From assembly GCA_963803265.1 (NCBI GenBank), contig CAWDLZ010000005.1, positions 1 to 64,000 on the forward strand: 64,000 nucleotides of DNA, given 5' to 3'. Made by a program: the position numbers and the translations under genes. A model generated the notes under the pieces. That model was not told the origin of the DNA. It did not search any database and saw only the letters and a list, made by a program, of their open reading frames with translations. Shown here piece after piece: positions 35,605 to 47,036 of the stretch. The number at the start of each line of letters is the position of its first letter. Position 1 is the first letter of the stretch. This DNA comes from CAIKMD01 sp963803265 (GTDB taxonomy: Bacteria; Pseudomonadota; Alphaproteobacteria; ATCC43930; CGMCC-115725).

Positions 35605-37185
35605 ATGCGTAAGACAATCGCCACACTAATCGGCCTCGTCGTTTCGTTCTCGGTGCTGATGATGCAGGTCGGCCCAGACGACGCGGCTACCAATCTTTGC
35701 CGCTGGCTTCGGTTCTGGCCCGAATGCACAGCCCAACTTTCGGGGTGGATTGAGCCCTGGGTATGGTTAGTCCCTGCGGCGCTGTTCGTTGTAGCCGTGT
35801 TCCTTTTCGCGTGGCCGATTGTTCGCTCGGTATTTCAGTCACGGGGCGGCGCTTTGGCGCCACAACCCGACATGCCGATCGCAGATGCTCTTAACTACAT
35901 CGTGAACGACTCGGCGGCAATATTGAAGCAGCCATCGCCACCCCGAATGGTCGAGTTCGGTCCAGGAACGGGGCATCTGCAAACGGAGATGGGGGTGGAG
36001 CACCAAGATGCCCGGACGAAACTCAACGAGCATCTTATAAGCGGTGGTTTGAAAATTTGGGGTCTTAGGCAGATGCCGGTGACCTATCTCGCAAATCAAT
36101 TTGAGCTTTCCCGGCGAGAAATCGCGCCGACATATTGGGATCGGATGCAATTAGATTTTCTGAGCTGTTTTATTCACACCAAGACTTCTCCGCAGACGAC
36201 GATCATCCCGGGTAAGCAAGCGGATTTGTTATGGACTGACTTAACTCTAAACCGAGAACAATTGCGCCGAATATGGCCGCGCAAGCCCATCTGGCGCCGA
36301 TGCAAGGATAAAATCACCCATCGCGAACGTGTAACTTATTATAAACTCCCGTCGCCGATCACGCAGCCTTCCGTTGCGCCTGGTTTCGTATCACTGAAAG
36401 AGGGAGCGGAACGTCTCTATGGAGAGATACGAAACACGGCTGTAGCGAAGTGGGCTGAGGAAAAAGGGAAATCCGACGAAGGCATTCTCGATGCGATGGG
36501 GCATCTGCTTGCCCATCGAGTCCCATTGCAGGTCAGGAAGGCACCTTCGCCGAATTGGGAAGATTTTGACAAACAACTTCTATCGAAGATGAGAGTTTGT
36601 GGAGGAGCGACGGGGATTCGCTATCTCGGGAGATGGATGCCGCCGTTCTTTACGAATGTTAGGCTTCGCGAGGACGATCTTGCGCAGGCCACGATCAGTA
36701 TCATAAAGGATGCTGGGGCATGGGTTCCACCGCAAGGTGATGATGACGACGATCTCATCTCGTCGTTAGAAATCATCTTTGATCCCGCTAACCCAGGCAG
36801 AAAGTTTTGGTCTATTGAACCGATGAAAGATGAAACCGGCAAACAAATACGCGGTTCATTTTGGGAATATAGAGCGGTCATCAAAAATAACTCCAAGAAA
36901 ACAGCCAGGAACGTCAAGGTAGTGGTGGAAGCCATCGGGCCGATGCCGACAAGGCCCGAAACCGCTCTTTTTGATCTGAATAAAAAACCTGTGATTGATA
37001 TAGCCCCACACGACGACGCCCTTGCCGTTATTCGCCGCTGGTTTAATCCAGTAAGAGTGGTAGGAATGGCGATAGGGGCAGACATCTACGGGCCGATCAA
37101 AGTGACGGCAAGCGCGGACGACACGCGTCCCGCTGTAAAAACCTTTCATTTTGATCCAGAAAAAACGCCAATGATCTGGGAATGA
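35605..37185 (+). CDS. large membrane-anchored protein of unknown function
   Basis: A 526-residue protein with two N-terminal membrane helices (about 5-22 and 50-72) and a long cytoplasmic part. It is clearly AT-richer than its neighbours. No enzyme motif is recognised. Stretches such as ERLYGEIRNTAVAKWAEEKG and the C-terminal Ig-like or beta-rich region (FWEYRAVIKNNSKKTARNVK) resemble uncharacterised accessory proteins. It lies between kamA and the ilvD fragment, so it is part of the island. Confidence 0.75.
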   Translation: MRKTIATLIGLVVSFSVLMMQVGPDDAATNLCRWLRFWPECTAQLSGWIEPWVWLVPAALFVVAVFLFAWPIVRSVFQSRGGALAPQPDMPIADALNYIVNDSAAILKQPSPPRMVEFGPGTGHLQTEMGVEHQDARTKLNEHLISGGLKIWGLRQMPVTYLANQFELSRREIAPTYWDRMQLDFLSCFIHTKTSPQTTIIPGKQADLLWTDLTLNREQLRRIWPRKPIWRRCKDKITHRERVTYYKLPSPITQPSVAPGFVSLKEGAERLYGEIRNTAVAKWAEEKGKSDEGILDAMGHLLAHRVPLQVRKAPSPNWEDFDKQLLSKMRVCGGATGIRYLGRWMPPFFTNVRLREDDLAQATISIIKDAGAWVPPQGDDDDDLISSLEIIFDPANPGRKFWSIEPMKDETGKQIRGSFWEYRAVIKNNSKKTARNVKVVVEAIGPMPTRPETALFDLNKKPVIDIAPHDDALAVIRRWFNPVRVVGMAIGADIYGPIKVTASADDTRPAVKTFHFDPEKTPMIWE

Positions 37186-37326
37186 GAGACGCTAACGTCA
37201 GTCGGTGAAGATCTCAGCCTCGAAGGAGTGCGCAAAAATCCGGGGTTGCTCCCAAGCTGTATAAGGGCACACCCGGAAAGCGCGACGCGAGTACGCTTCG
37301 AGGGATTGCTTCACGCGATGTTCCCC

Positions 37327-37438
37327 GCCCCGCCCTCGCTCAAATATCCACGTAGCACTTCGTTTCCGCGCGCGCGCCGTCATACGTCACCGCACCCTTC
37401 TCGGCATCGCTCACGAGCCGCGCGTATTTCCATAAGGC
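37327..37438 (-). pseudogene. detached 3' end of an ilvD-like gene (left repeat)
   Basis: On the minus strand this reads LWKYARLVSDAEKGAVTYDG then ARAETKCYVDI and a stop at 37340. The real ilvD ends with the same residues apart from three substitutions. About 112 bp, including 13 bp beyond the stop, match 39929-40040 at roughly 89 percent, mostly with third-position changes. There is no upstream ilvD sequence here. It is the left member of a pair of direct repeats around the TumE/TumA and IS1380 cargo. Confidence 0.85.
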
Positions 37439-37484
37439 GACCAACGAGCCTTGAACATCATAACTTGTCGTGTTATGTTTATAC

Positions 37485-37856
37485 ATGGATGAAGACGAGC
37501 TTGAGCTGCTGCTTGCGTTGGACGGCGCCGAGTTCGAAATGGCCCATGGCGTCCTTGTCGAGTTCACCGTCCGGCGCACCGACCCTACGGCGGAACGCCC
37601 GCACGGGATCAGCTACGCCCTCGTCTTGCGTCCCAAAGGCGGCGGCGCGCCCTGGGTGCGGTTCGATAATGCGCACGCCGTTGCGGCGCCAGGCCGCGGC
37701 TATAGGCGGAAACGCGCGGCTTACGACCACTGGCACCGCACCGCGAAGGACAAAGGCCGGCCTTATAACTTCACGACGGCCGTGCAGTTGCTCGAAGATT
37801 TCTGGAAAGAGGTAAGGAGAGCGCTCGATGAAAAAGGAATCCCAAACGACCTATAA
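37485..37856 (+). CDS. tumE: TumE-family toxin (DUF6516)
   Basis: A 123-residue protein resembling TumE toxins: the central SYALVLRPKG and WVRFDNAHA are followed by YNFTTAVQLLEDFWKEV, the conserved end of the family. TumE pairs with TumA as a type II toxin-antitoxin module frequently carried by transposons and islands. The ATG at 37485 follows a potential ribosome-binding site; an in-frame upstream start would add five residues. Its 3' end overlaps the TumA gene by 29 bases. The toxic activity itself is not visible in sequence. Confidence 0.75.
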   Translation: MDEDELELLLALDGAEFEMAHGVLVEFTVRRTDPTAERPHGISYALVLRPKGGGAPWVRFDNAHAVAAPGRGYRRKRAAYDHWHRTAKDKGRPYNFTTAVQLLEDFWKEVRRALDEKGIPNDL

Positions 37857-38274
37857 GGTTGGGTCGCTCCGCGAATTCGCGGAGTGGACAAAAAGCGTCG
37901 TGCGCAATCCCAGGGCCGCGCGCGGCGTGCCGAAAAAATGGTTCGACAGCGCGGAGTCGGCGGCGCGGGCCGCGACCGAACAGGTCTCGGCCGAGGCCAT
38001 GGTGAAGCTGCTATCGCCCGGCAATCTCGCCGTGCTCGAAGCGATTCGCCGCCGCAAGCCCGCATCGTTGCGCGAGCTTGCCACGCTGACCGGGCGGCAG
38101 GAAGCGAGCCTTTCGCGCACGCTCAAGCGCTTCGAGAAACTTGGCATCATTGCCTTTGAGAGCGGACCCCACCGCACGCGCATCCCGGCGCTCATCGCTC
38201 GGCGCGTGCATCTCGAAATCGACCTCACGGGCCGTCACAGCGCGGTTGCCGTGGATGGCCCGCGGCGGCGCTGA
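37828..38274 (+). CDS. tumA: TumA-family antitoxin (winged helix)
   Basis: A 148-residue DNA-binding protein of the HVO_A0114/TumA type. The MarR-like winged helix occupies about 70-115 (LAVLEAIRRRKPASLREL, then TLTGRQEASLSRTLKRFEKL with the recognition helix). A basic N-terminal region likely contacts the toxin. It overlaps the toxin gene, the usual arrangement, and would repress the pair's promoter upstream of 37485. Confidence 0.75.
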   Translation: MKKESQTTYKVGSLREFAEWTKSVVRNPRAARGVPKKWFDSAESAARAATEQVSAEAMVKLLSPGNLAVLEAIRRRKPASLRELATLTGRQEASLSRTLKRFEKLGIIAFESGPHRTRIPALIARRVHLEIDLTGRHSAVAVDGPRRR

Positions 38275-38289
38275 GGCGCTAAAGTCGCT

Positions 38290-39922
38290 CTAGCCGTTTG
38301 TATTCACGAGCGTAGCGCGATTTTCGGCGCACCACGATTCTTTTGAAGTGTGACAAGGCTGATCCATCGCGTTCGTTACGACGCTGATCGGGATTTTATT
38401 GGGTCGAGGGCTGGAGGTTGCGGGAAGGGTTCGGCGGGGCACATCGCCCCGTGGGTCATGGTCCCGCAGCGGCGAAGCGGCCGGCGAGCAGCCGGAAGAT
38501 CGCTGCGTCCGGGCAAGCTGTCGGCAGCCAGAGGCGAATTCAAGCGGCGCCCTCGACGACGCGGGCGGCGATCTTGATCAGCCGCAATCGCAGCGTCGTG
38601 AACTCGGCCGTTCTCCAAGAGGAACGCTTGGGCGCGGCAGCGCGCAGAGTGAGAAGCAGCCAATAAGCCGCCGTGTGCAGGATGAGGCGCATCTGATTGG
38701 CCCGCGGGTCACGGCACGACGTACGATCCGAGGCGAGCTGGGCCTTGTGTAGCTTGATGAAGTTCTCCGCTTGGCCGCGGCCACAGTAGACTGTCTCATA
38801 GAGATGCTTGGCGCTGCCCTTGAGCGAGGTGACGACGTAACGGACATCGAGGCCGAGCTTCGTCGCCTCGATCCGGGCGACGACACGGCGCTGTCTTTGC
38901 CAACTCTTGGCGCCGTAACGCAGCGTGCTCCAGCGGCGCAGCTTCTCGGTTCCGGTCACCGCGCGCTCGACGCACACCGCGTCGGCAACCGACCGGATCA
39001 TGCCGGCGAGCACCGGGTTGCCGCCGAAGCCGAAGATGTAGCCAATCCCATTGGCTTCGCACCAATCCATCGCCTTCATTCGACCGTAGTGGCTGTCACC
39101 GCGCACCAGGATGTCAACCTTCGGCCAGTGCCGGCGAATGCGGGCAATGACATGCTTCAGGATCGTGCGCACTTCGATCCCGCCCGGCGTCTTGCCGCTG
39201 CGCAGGATGACGGCAACGGGCTTGCCGCTCGTCCCCTCGTAGATATGGATCGGCAGGAAGCAGCGTTCGTCGTAATGCGCGTTGAACAGCGATAACTGCT
39301 GCCGGCCATGCACCGCGTCGAAGGTGTCGTCGATGTCGAGAATAATCGAAGCCGGCGCCCGCGCGTAACTGGCACAGAACTGATCCACCAGCGCCAGCAT
39401 CAGTCGCGCGATCTCGATCCGCGACGGCGCATTCTCCAACCGCGACATGGTCGGTTGCGAGCACAGCGCCTCGCCGCTTCCCGGTGCTCGGCCCACCGCC
39501 ATCTTGAATACCGGGTCGTCCCGCAGTTTGTTGCAGTCGTTGGCGTCCTCGTACCCCGCCGCGATCGCAAACATCCGAAGCCGCAGCATCTCCTCGACCG
39601 TGTGATCGATGCGATCGGAATCACGGCGATCCTTCAGGCAGGTCGCGAGGCGCGCTGCAACGCCCAGATGCCGCTCGACCCCGCGCAGCAGCAGCACGCC
39701 CGCATCCGACGACAGCATCCCGCCGTCGAAAGCTACGCTCACTTTCTTGCGGCAAATCGCTGGCAGGGAAAACGGCAGGAGGTTATCTTTGTTCATGGCG
39801 GATGTGGCGCTCCGTGATCGCGGCTTCAACTCTGTCCTGACAACAAAATCATGCTCGCAATCAGCGGCTTACGCTACATCCGCCAGCCTACAATCGCTCC
39901 CGTCGTGAATAAGGCGGGCTAG
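38290..39922 (-). mobile_element. IS1380-family insertion sequence
   Basis: A 1.63-kb element with one transposase gene. Its imperfect terminal inverted repeats read CTAGCCGTTTGTATTCACGA (from 38290 inward) and CTAGCCCGCCTTATTCACGA (from 39922 inward), 15 of 20 positions matching. GCT flanks both ends, a possible short target duplication; the family usually makes four bases. The right end lies six bases from the ilvD right repeat. Confidence 0.8.
38456..39796 (-). pseudogene. IS1380 transposase with premature in-frame TGA
   Basis: The transposase reads in one frame from the ATG at 39796 (MNKDNLLPFSLPAI) with the DDE-type core (IILDIDDTFDAVHG, VRGDSHYG and the later YCGRGQAENFIKLHK). It meets a TGA at 38540-38542. 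The same frame continues with IRLWLPTACPDAAIFRLLAG, the normal C-terminus of the family, to a TGA at 38456. The lesion fits one base change (CGA to TGA) removing about 27 residues. Full length would be about 446 residues. Confidence 0.88.
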
Positions 39923-39941
39923 GCTTCTGCCCCGCCCCCGC

Positions 39942-41693
39942 TCAAATATCCGCGTAGCACTTTGTCTCGGCGCGGGCGCCGTCATGCGTCACCGCGCCCT
40001 TCTCGGCGTCGCCCACGAGCCGCGCGTATTTCCACAAGGCGCCCGACTGATAGTCGGTCTTGCGCGGCTGCCAGGCCTGGCGGCGCTTCGGCCAATTCCT
40101 CGTCCGATAGCGCGACCGAGAGCGTGCCCGCAACCGCGTCGATCGAGACGATGTCGCCGTCCTTGAGCAAGCCGATCGGGCCGCCCACCGCCGCCTCGGG
40201 CCCGACATGGCCGATGCAGAAGCCGCGCGTGCCGCCCGAGAAGCGCCCGTCGGTGATGAGCGCGACCTTGTCGAAATCGCCCTGGCCATAGAGCGCGGCG
40301 GTGGTCGAGAGCATCTCGCGCATGCCCGGCCCGCCGCGCGGGCCCTCATAGCGGATCACGATCACGTCGCCCGCCTTATAATCGCGCCGCTCGACCGCCG
40401 CGAAGGCGTCTTCCTCGCAGTCGAAGCAGCGCGCCGGCCCGCTGAATTTGAGCGCGATGCCTTGCATGCCCGCGACCTTCACGATCGCGCCCTGCGGGCG
40501 CGAGATTGCCCTTGAGCACGACGACCCCGCCGGTCGGCGACGAGCGGCGCCGAGGTCGGGCGCACCACGTCCTGGTCCGTTGGGAATTTCACCTCGCGCA
40601 GATTCTCGGCCACGGTCTTGCCGGTCGACCGTGATGCAGTCGCCATGGAGATAGCCGCCGTCGAAGCAGCGCCTTCATCAGCACCGGCACGCCGCCGACA
40701 TCGTGGAGGTCCTTCATCAGATAGCGCCCGCCGGGCTTGAAATCGCCGATATAGGGCGTGCGCTGGAAAATCTCTGCCGACTTCGTGAAGGTCGAAATCG
40801 ATCCCGGCCTCGTTGGCGATCGCCGGCAGGTGCAGCCCGGCATTGGTCGAGCCGCCCGAGGCCGCGACCACGGTGGCCGCGTTCTCTAGCGCCTCTCGCG
40901 TCACGATGTCGCGCGGGCGGATGCCGAGGCGCAAGAGGTTCATCACCGCCTCTCCCGAGGCCTCGGCGTAAAGGTCGCGGCTCTCGAAGGGCGCGGGCGT
41001 CCCGGCCGAGCCGGGCAGCGCCAAGCCCGATCGCCTCGGAGACGCAGGCCATGGTGTTGGCGGTGAATTGCCCGCCGCAGGAGCCAGCCGAGGGGCAGGC
41101 GTGCGCATTCGAGCTCGTGCAGCTCGGCGTCGGTCATCTTGCCGGCGCTGTGCTGGCCGACGCCCTCGAACACGTCGACGACGGTGACGTCCTGGCCCTG
41201 GAAGCGCCCGGGCAGGATCGAGCCGCCATACATGAAGACCGAGGGCACGTTGAGCCGCAGCATCGCCATCATCAGGCCGGGCAGCGACTTGTCGCAGCCG
41301 GCGAAGCCGACGAGCGCGTCATAGCAATGGCCGCGCATGGTCAGCTCGACCGAATCGGCGATCACCTCGCGCGAGACGAGCGAGGATTTCATGCCCTGCA
41401 TGGCCCATGGCGATGCCGTCGGTGACGGTGATGGTGGTGAACTCGCGCGGCGTGCCGCCCGCGGTCGCGACCCCGCGCTTGGCGGCCTGGGCCTGGCGCG
41501 ACAGCGAGATGTTGCAGGGCGCCGCCTCGTTCCAGGTGGTGGCGACGCCGACGATGGGCTGGGCGATCTGCGCCTCGGTCACGCCCATCGCGTAATACAT
41601 CGCGCGGTGCGGCGCGCGCTCGGGGCCGACCGTGGTGTGGCGGCTCGGCAGCTTCGCTTTGTCGATCACGGGCTTTCTTAAGTCGTCGGGCAT
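39942..41693 (-). CDS. ilvD: dihydroxy-acid dehydratase (many frameshifts)
   Basis: IlvD is the Fe-S dehydratase of branched-chain amino-acid synthesis. From the ATG at 41693 (MPDDLRKPVIDKAKLPSRHT) all conserved blocks appear in order: GVATTWNEAAPCNISL, GFAGCDKSLPGLMMA, CPSAGSCGG, ITDGRFSGGTRGF and GHVGPEAA. They are spread over three frames. I count about nine single-base insertions (near 41399, 41101, 41027, 40783, 40663, 40626, 40547, 40508 and 40097). Their sum is a multiple of three, leaving about 580 residues, the family size. Either the gene is intact and badly sequenced, or it is decayed. Its 3' end is duplicated at 37327. Confidence 0.85.
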
Positions 41694-41916
41694 GGCGGAA
41701 CTCCCTCGGGAAACCTCTGCCGCACCATACAAAGCGGCGATGCGCCTTGGCCAGAGGGCGCAAGAGCAAGGCGGGACGCCCCGCCGCCAGCGCGATCGGA
41801 AGAATTTGAATCAAATTCGAGTAAAATTGGAATCAATAGAAATTGAATTAACTTAAGCGTTTCCCGGATACTCCTAAGCGCTGCCAACTCAACCGGGCCA
41901 ACGCCCTGGAGCGAAC

Positions 41917-42658
41917 ATGAAACCCGTCGAGAAATTTCTCCATTCGCATCTCTCGAGCGTCGCGGCGGTTGGCCTCGCCGCCGCCTTGGCCGCGGCCGCC
42001 TCGCCGGCCTTGGCCGACCCGATCACCATCCTCGACCCGTCCTTCGAGGCGCCGGCGCAAGCGGCGCCCGGAGAATTCGAGCGGCCCGATCGGCCCGATC
42101 ACCGACTGGACGGTCACTACCTTCGGCACCGGCGCCACGGCCGGCGTGTGGTATCTGCCCGACGCGCCCTACCTGACCGTCAACGCGCCGGACGGGAACC
42201 AGGTCGCCTACATCTACAGCGGCACCGGCACCACCGGCGGCGGCGCGATCTCGCAGACCACGAGCACCCTGTTCCAGGCTGGCACCAACTACACTTTGAC
42301 CTTCGATGTCGGCGAGCTCGCTCTCGCCGGCGGCCTCACCTATCCGGGCACGGTCGATGCGATCCTCTATGAAGGCAGCGGCTCGAATGTGCTGGCGAGC
42401 TTCGCGGTGGCCGCGCCCAGCTCGGGTCCGGACAGCTTCCAGCAGGATGTCTTCACCTTGCCGGCGGAGGCCAATCCCTATCCCAGCGGCGACATCGGGA
42501 TCGAATTCTCTTCCAGCGGCGGTTCCGGCGCCTTCGTCACTTTCGACGATGTCAGCCTCGACGCCACCCCCGTCCCCGAGCCCGCGAGCCTGCCGCTCCT
42601 GGCCGCGGGACTGCTCGGTTTCGCGATGCTCCGCCGCCGCGCGAATGCGCCGGCCTGA
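41917..42658 (+). CDS. PEP-CTERM sorting-domain protein (one frameshift)
   Basis: A secreted protein: signal peptide (AAVGLAAALAAAASPALA), a beta-rich middle with a carbohydrate-binding-like look (DPSFEAP, YTLTFDVGELALAGG) and a C-terminal PEP-CTERM signal (VPEPASLPLLAAGLLGFAML then RRR). Such proteins are cut by an exosortase and placed on the outer surface or in biofilm matrix. One extra base near 42080 shifts the frame before GPITDWTVTTFGTG. The corrected length is about 246 residues. No exosortase gene is in the window. Confidence 0.85.
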
Positions 42659-42728
42659 GCGGCGCCGGCGCGACCCCTCGGGCATCGCTCAGAATCGCGA
42701 ACGGACCGAAGGCTCGGCCATCGCCGGG

Positions 42729-44037
<1,309 letters not shown>

Positions 44038-44045
44038 GGTGTCCC

Positions 44046-45788
44046 TCAATCGAGCCGGGCGCGGCGTTCGGCAAGAGCATAGAGCGGCCGCCATAGCAGC
44101 CGGTTCATGGCGATGACGAGCACCGACATGACGGCGATGCCCAGCGCGATGCGGGGATAGTCGCCGGCATCGGTCATCTGCGCGATATAGGCGCCGAGCC
44201 CGCCCGCGCTGAGCTGCGTCGGACCCCAGCTCACCGCTTCCGAGACGATGCTCGCGTTCCAGGCGCCCCTGACGCGGTGATCGCGCCCGTCACGTAATAG
44301 GGAAAGATGCCCGGCAGCATGACCTCGCGCCACCAACGCCAGTCCCGGACGCGGAAGCTCGCGGCCGCCTCTCTCAAATCGCTCGGGAACGCGCTCGCGC
44401 CGGCAATGACGTTGAAGAGGATGTACCATTGCGTGCCCAGGATCATCAGTGGGCTGAGCCAGATCTTGGGCGCGAGCCCGAAGCGCACGATCAGGAACAC
44501 CGCCAAGGGGAAGAGAAGGTTGGCGGGGAAGGCCGCCAGAAATTGAGCGATCGGCTGGACGCTTCGCCGTCAGCCTCGGCCGCAGCCCGACGGCGACCCC
44601 GATCGGAACCCAGACCGCTGACGCGATCACGATCAGAACGGCAACCCGCAGCAGCGTGAGCGCCCCGTCGCCAGCGGCGATTCCGAGATCGTCCCATGAC
44701 AGCGTCGATCGGGCATGGCGCAGAAGCGACCAGGCGACATAGACGATACCGGCCAGCGACGAGGCCGTACCAGACGACATCGGCGATCCGGCCGCGGAGC
44801 GACCCGCTTGTTGCGTGACGAATGGGCGAAGGCAGAACGCAGCCGGCGCCGCGCGGCGCCAGTGCAGTCCCGCTGCGATCGGCTCGGCTGACACGCTCCA
44901 CCTGCCCGGACCGGCGAAAGAGGTCGAGCACCCAGCTTCGAGGCGCGACCGCGGACGCGGTCTGCTCGAAGCGGAATTTGTCGGCCCAGGCGACCATCGG
45001 CCGGAACAGGAGCTGATCGTAAACCAGGATCGCGACCGTCATCGCCGCGATCGCCCAGCCGACCGCCGCAAGGTCGCGCTGCTCTATGGCAAGGGCGACA
45101 TAGGAGCCGACGCCGGGGAGCGTCGATCGTGGAAGTCGCCGACCGAGATGGCTTCGGAGGCCACGACGAAGAACCAGCCGCCCGACATCGACATCATCAT
45201 GTTCCAGATCAGTCCCGGCATGGCGAACGGCACCTCGAGCCGCCAGAAGCGCTGCCAGGCGGATGCGCGGAAGCTGCGGCTCGCCTCGTCGAGATCGGTT
45301 GGGACGGTTCGGAGCGACTGGTAGAAGCTGAAGGCCATGTTCCAGGCCTGGCTGGTGAAGATCGCGAAGACCGCCGCAAGCTCCGGTCCGAGCATCCTGC
45401 CCGGGAAAAGCGCGACGAAGAACACGACCGTAAAAGAGAGATAGCCGAGGATCGGGACCGATTGGAGGACGTCGAGGAGCGGGATCAGCACCATCTCCGC
45501 CCGGCGGCTCTTCCCCGCCAGCGTCGCGTAGGTGAAGGTGAAGACCAGGGAAGCGACGAGCGCCGTCAACATCCGCATGATCGTGCGGAGGGTGTAGAGC
45601 GGCAAGTCCAGCGGCGAGAGCGAGATTTCGGGCTGATGCTCGGGAACGAAAGGCGCGACCAGCTGGCGCGCGCCGATGCCAAGAAGAATCACGAGTCCCA
45701 GGATCAGCAGCGTAGCGGCGAGATCGCGCCAGCCCGGGAGTCGCGGTCGCCACACGCCACCTCTCAGAACCTCGGCGTGCTGCTCCAC
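44046..45788 (-). CDS. two-domain ABC permease, NitT/TauT type (several frameshifts)
   Basis: A permease of about 580 residues made of two fused membrane domains, each with the cytoplasmic loop that docks to the ATPase (first domain ATASxAWxAF-like region ASRSFRASAWQRFWRLEVPF, second domain REAAASFRVRDWRWWREVML). The reading frame changes several times. Two extra bases lie near 45119-45125, one near 44742 and one near 44562, and a G seems missing in the G run near 44266 (ASGGAWNASIVSEAV expected). The net change keeps the gene in frame overall. Lies between binding-protein and ATPase genes of one operon. Confidence 0.82.
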
Positions 45789-45893
45789 TTCTCGTCCCCG
45801 TTCGATGGATCGCGGGGCATGATCTTAGCAAAAGACGCCGGCGGCATTGACCTATATCAACGGATGAGGCGGCGGCTGGCCGTCACGGCGCGG

Positions 45894-46864
45894 TCATTTC
45901 GCCGCCACCGGAAGGAACCGCTCGGTATAGAGCTTGGACATATCGGGCGCCTCGGGCAGGAAATTCATCTCGACGAAGGAGCGGCGCAGCGTGGCCAGGC
46001 CCTTGGGATCGAAATGCCCGTCGGTCGTGATCATGCCGATGGCCTCGTCATAGACGCGCGAGAGAACCGGCGCGGGAATTTTCAGGACGATCAAGTCGAT
46101 CCGCACCACCTCGTCCTTGTGGGTGCGGAAATAGGCCACGCTCTCGAACCAGCCGGCGAGGAATTTGCGCACGTCGTCGGGGCGCTTCGCGATCATGTCG
46201 TCGCTCGCGTAGATGACGTGGTTGATGTAGTCCTTCACCACGTCGCCGAATTTGACGAGGATGCGGATCTCGCCTTTCTCGGCGAGCTCGGTCGAGGTCG
46301 TGATGTCGAAGGGCACCGCCGCGACTTGATGGGTGAGCGAGGCCGAGGTCTGCGCCTCGATGCCGCCGAGCGGCAGGAATTTGAACCCGTCGGGACCCCA
46401 GCCTTGCAGCCGCGACAATTCGTGGACCATCATTCGGTCTGATCGCCGACGCTCGCGCCGCTGACGATCTGGCCCTTCAGATCGGCGACCGTCTTATAGG
46501 GCGAGTCCGCGAGCACCGAGAGCGTGATGCCGAGCGGCGGTCCCGCCGCCTCGGCGACGCCCAGCACCGGCGATCCCTTGACGATGAAGGCGAGGCCGGG
46601 GCCGGAGCCGATCCCCATGTCGATCGCGCCGGCGGCGAAGGCCTGCTGCAGCTTGGCGTCGCCGGTGAAGGAGGAGCGCTCGATCTCGAGCCCTTGCTTG
46701 GCGAAGATGCCCGCTTCGATGCCGACATCGATCGGCGTGAATTGGAACAGCGTGGGAAAGCCCTTGCCGAACCGGATCGTGTCCTGGGCGAGCGCCGCGG
46801 GCGATGCGGCGCCGAGCAGCGCGGCCGCCGCGGCCAGCCCCAATGCAAACCTCGAAAGCCTCAT
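45894..46864 (-). CDS. ABC solute-binding protein, NitT/TauT type (one frameshift)
   Basis: The binding protein of the operon. A signal peptide (FALGLAAAAALLGAASPAAL ending AQ) is followed by DTIRFGKGFPTLFQFTPIDV, LQQAFAAGAIDMGIGSGPGL and, in the next frame, WGPDGFKFLPLGG. A missing base near 46435 turns the expected GAATGGATG into GAATGATG and creates a false stop. The corrected protein is about 323 residues. The ligand is unknown; relatives bind nitrate, sulfonates or aromatic compounds. Confidence 0.86.
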
Positions 46865-46908
46865 CTTCTCCTCCCAATCGCGGCTTCGTCGCTCTCTTGC
46901 CCATGAAA

Positions 46909-47028
46909 ACCTTCTCCGCCCTTTAGCGGGAGAAGGTGCGAGCGTGAGCGAGCGCATTAGGTGGGTGCTCGCCGGTACACCTCACCCTCCCTCTCCCCAC
47001 TCGCGAAGACGCTCGCGCGGAGAGGGTG
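46909..47028. repeat. intergenic palindromic repeat unit
   Basis: Two GC-rich hairpins sit between the binding-protein gene and valS. The first is ACCTTCTCCGC...GCGGGAGAAGGT at 46909-46937. The second pairs CACCCTC...GAGGGTG across 46983-47028. This kind of purine/pyrimidine-rich mosaic is common between genes in alphaproteobacteria and probably acts as a transcription terminator or a dispersed repeat. Confidence 0.6.
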
Positions 47029-47036
47029 ATGCCAGT

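Noticed and set aside
37198..37383. A 61-codon minus-strand frame left of the ilvD fragment
   Set aside because: It runs partly over the ilvD fragment in another frame and has no recognised family; kept only as possible debris.
138..38542. Stop-codon reassignment to explain in-frame TAG and TGA
   Set aside because: TAG and TGA end many intact genes here (for example the FIST gene and the histidine kinase end with TAG, erpA with TGA), so the standard code applies.
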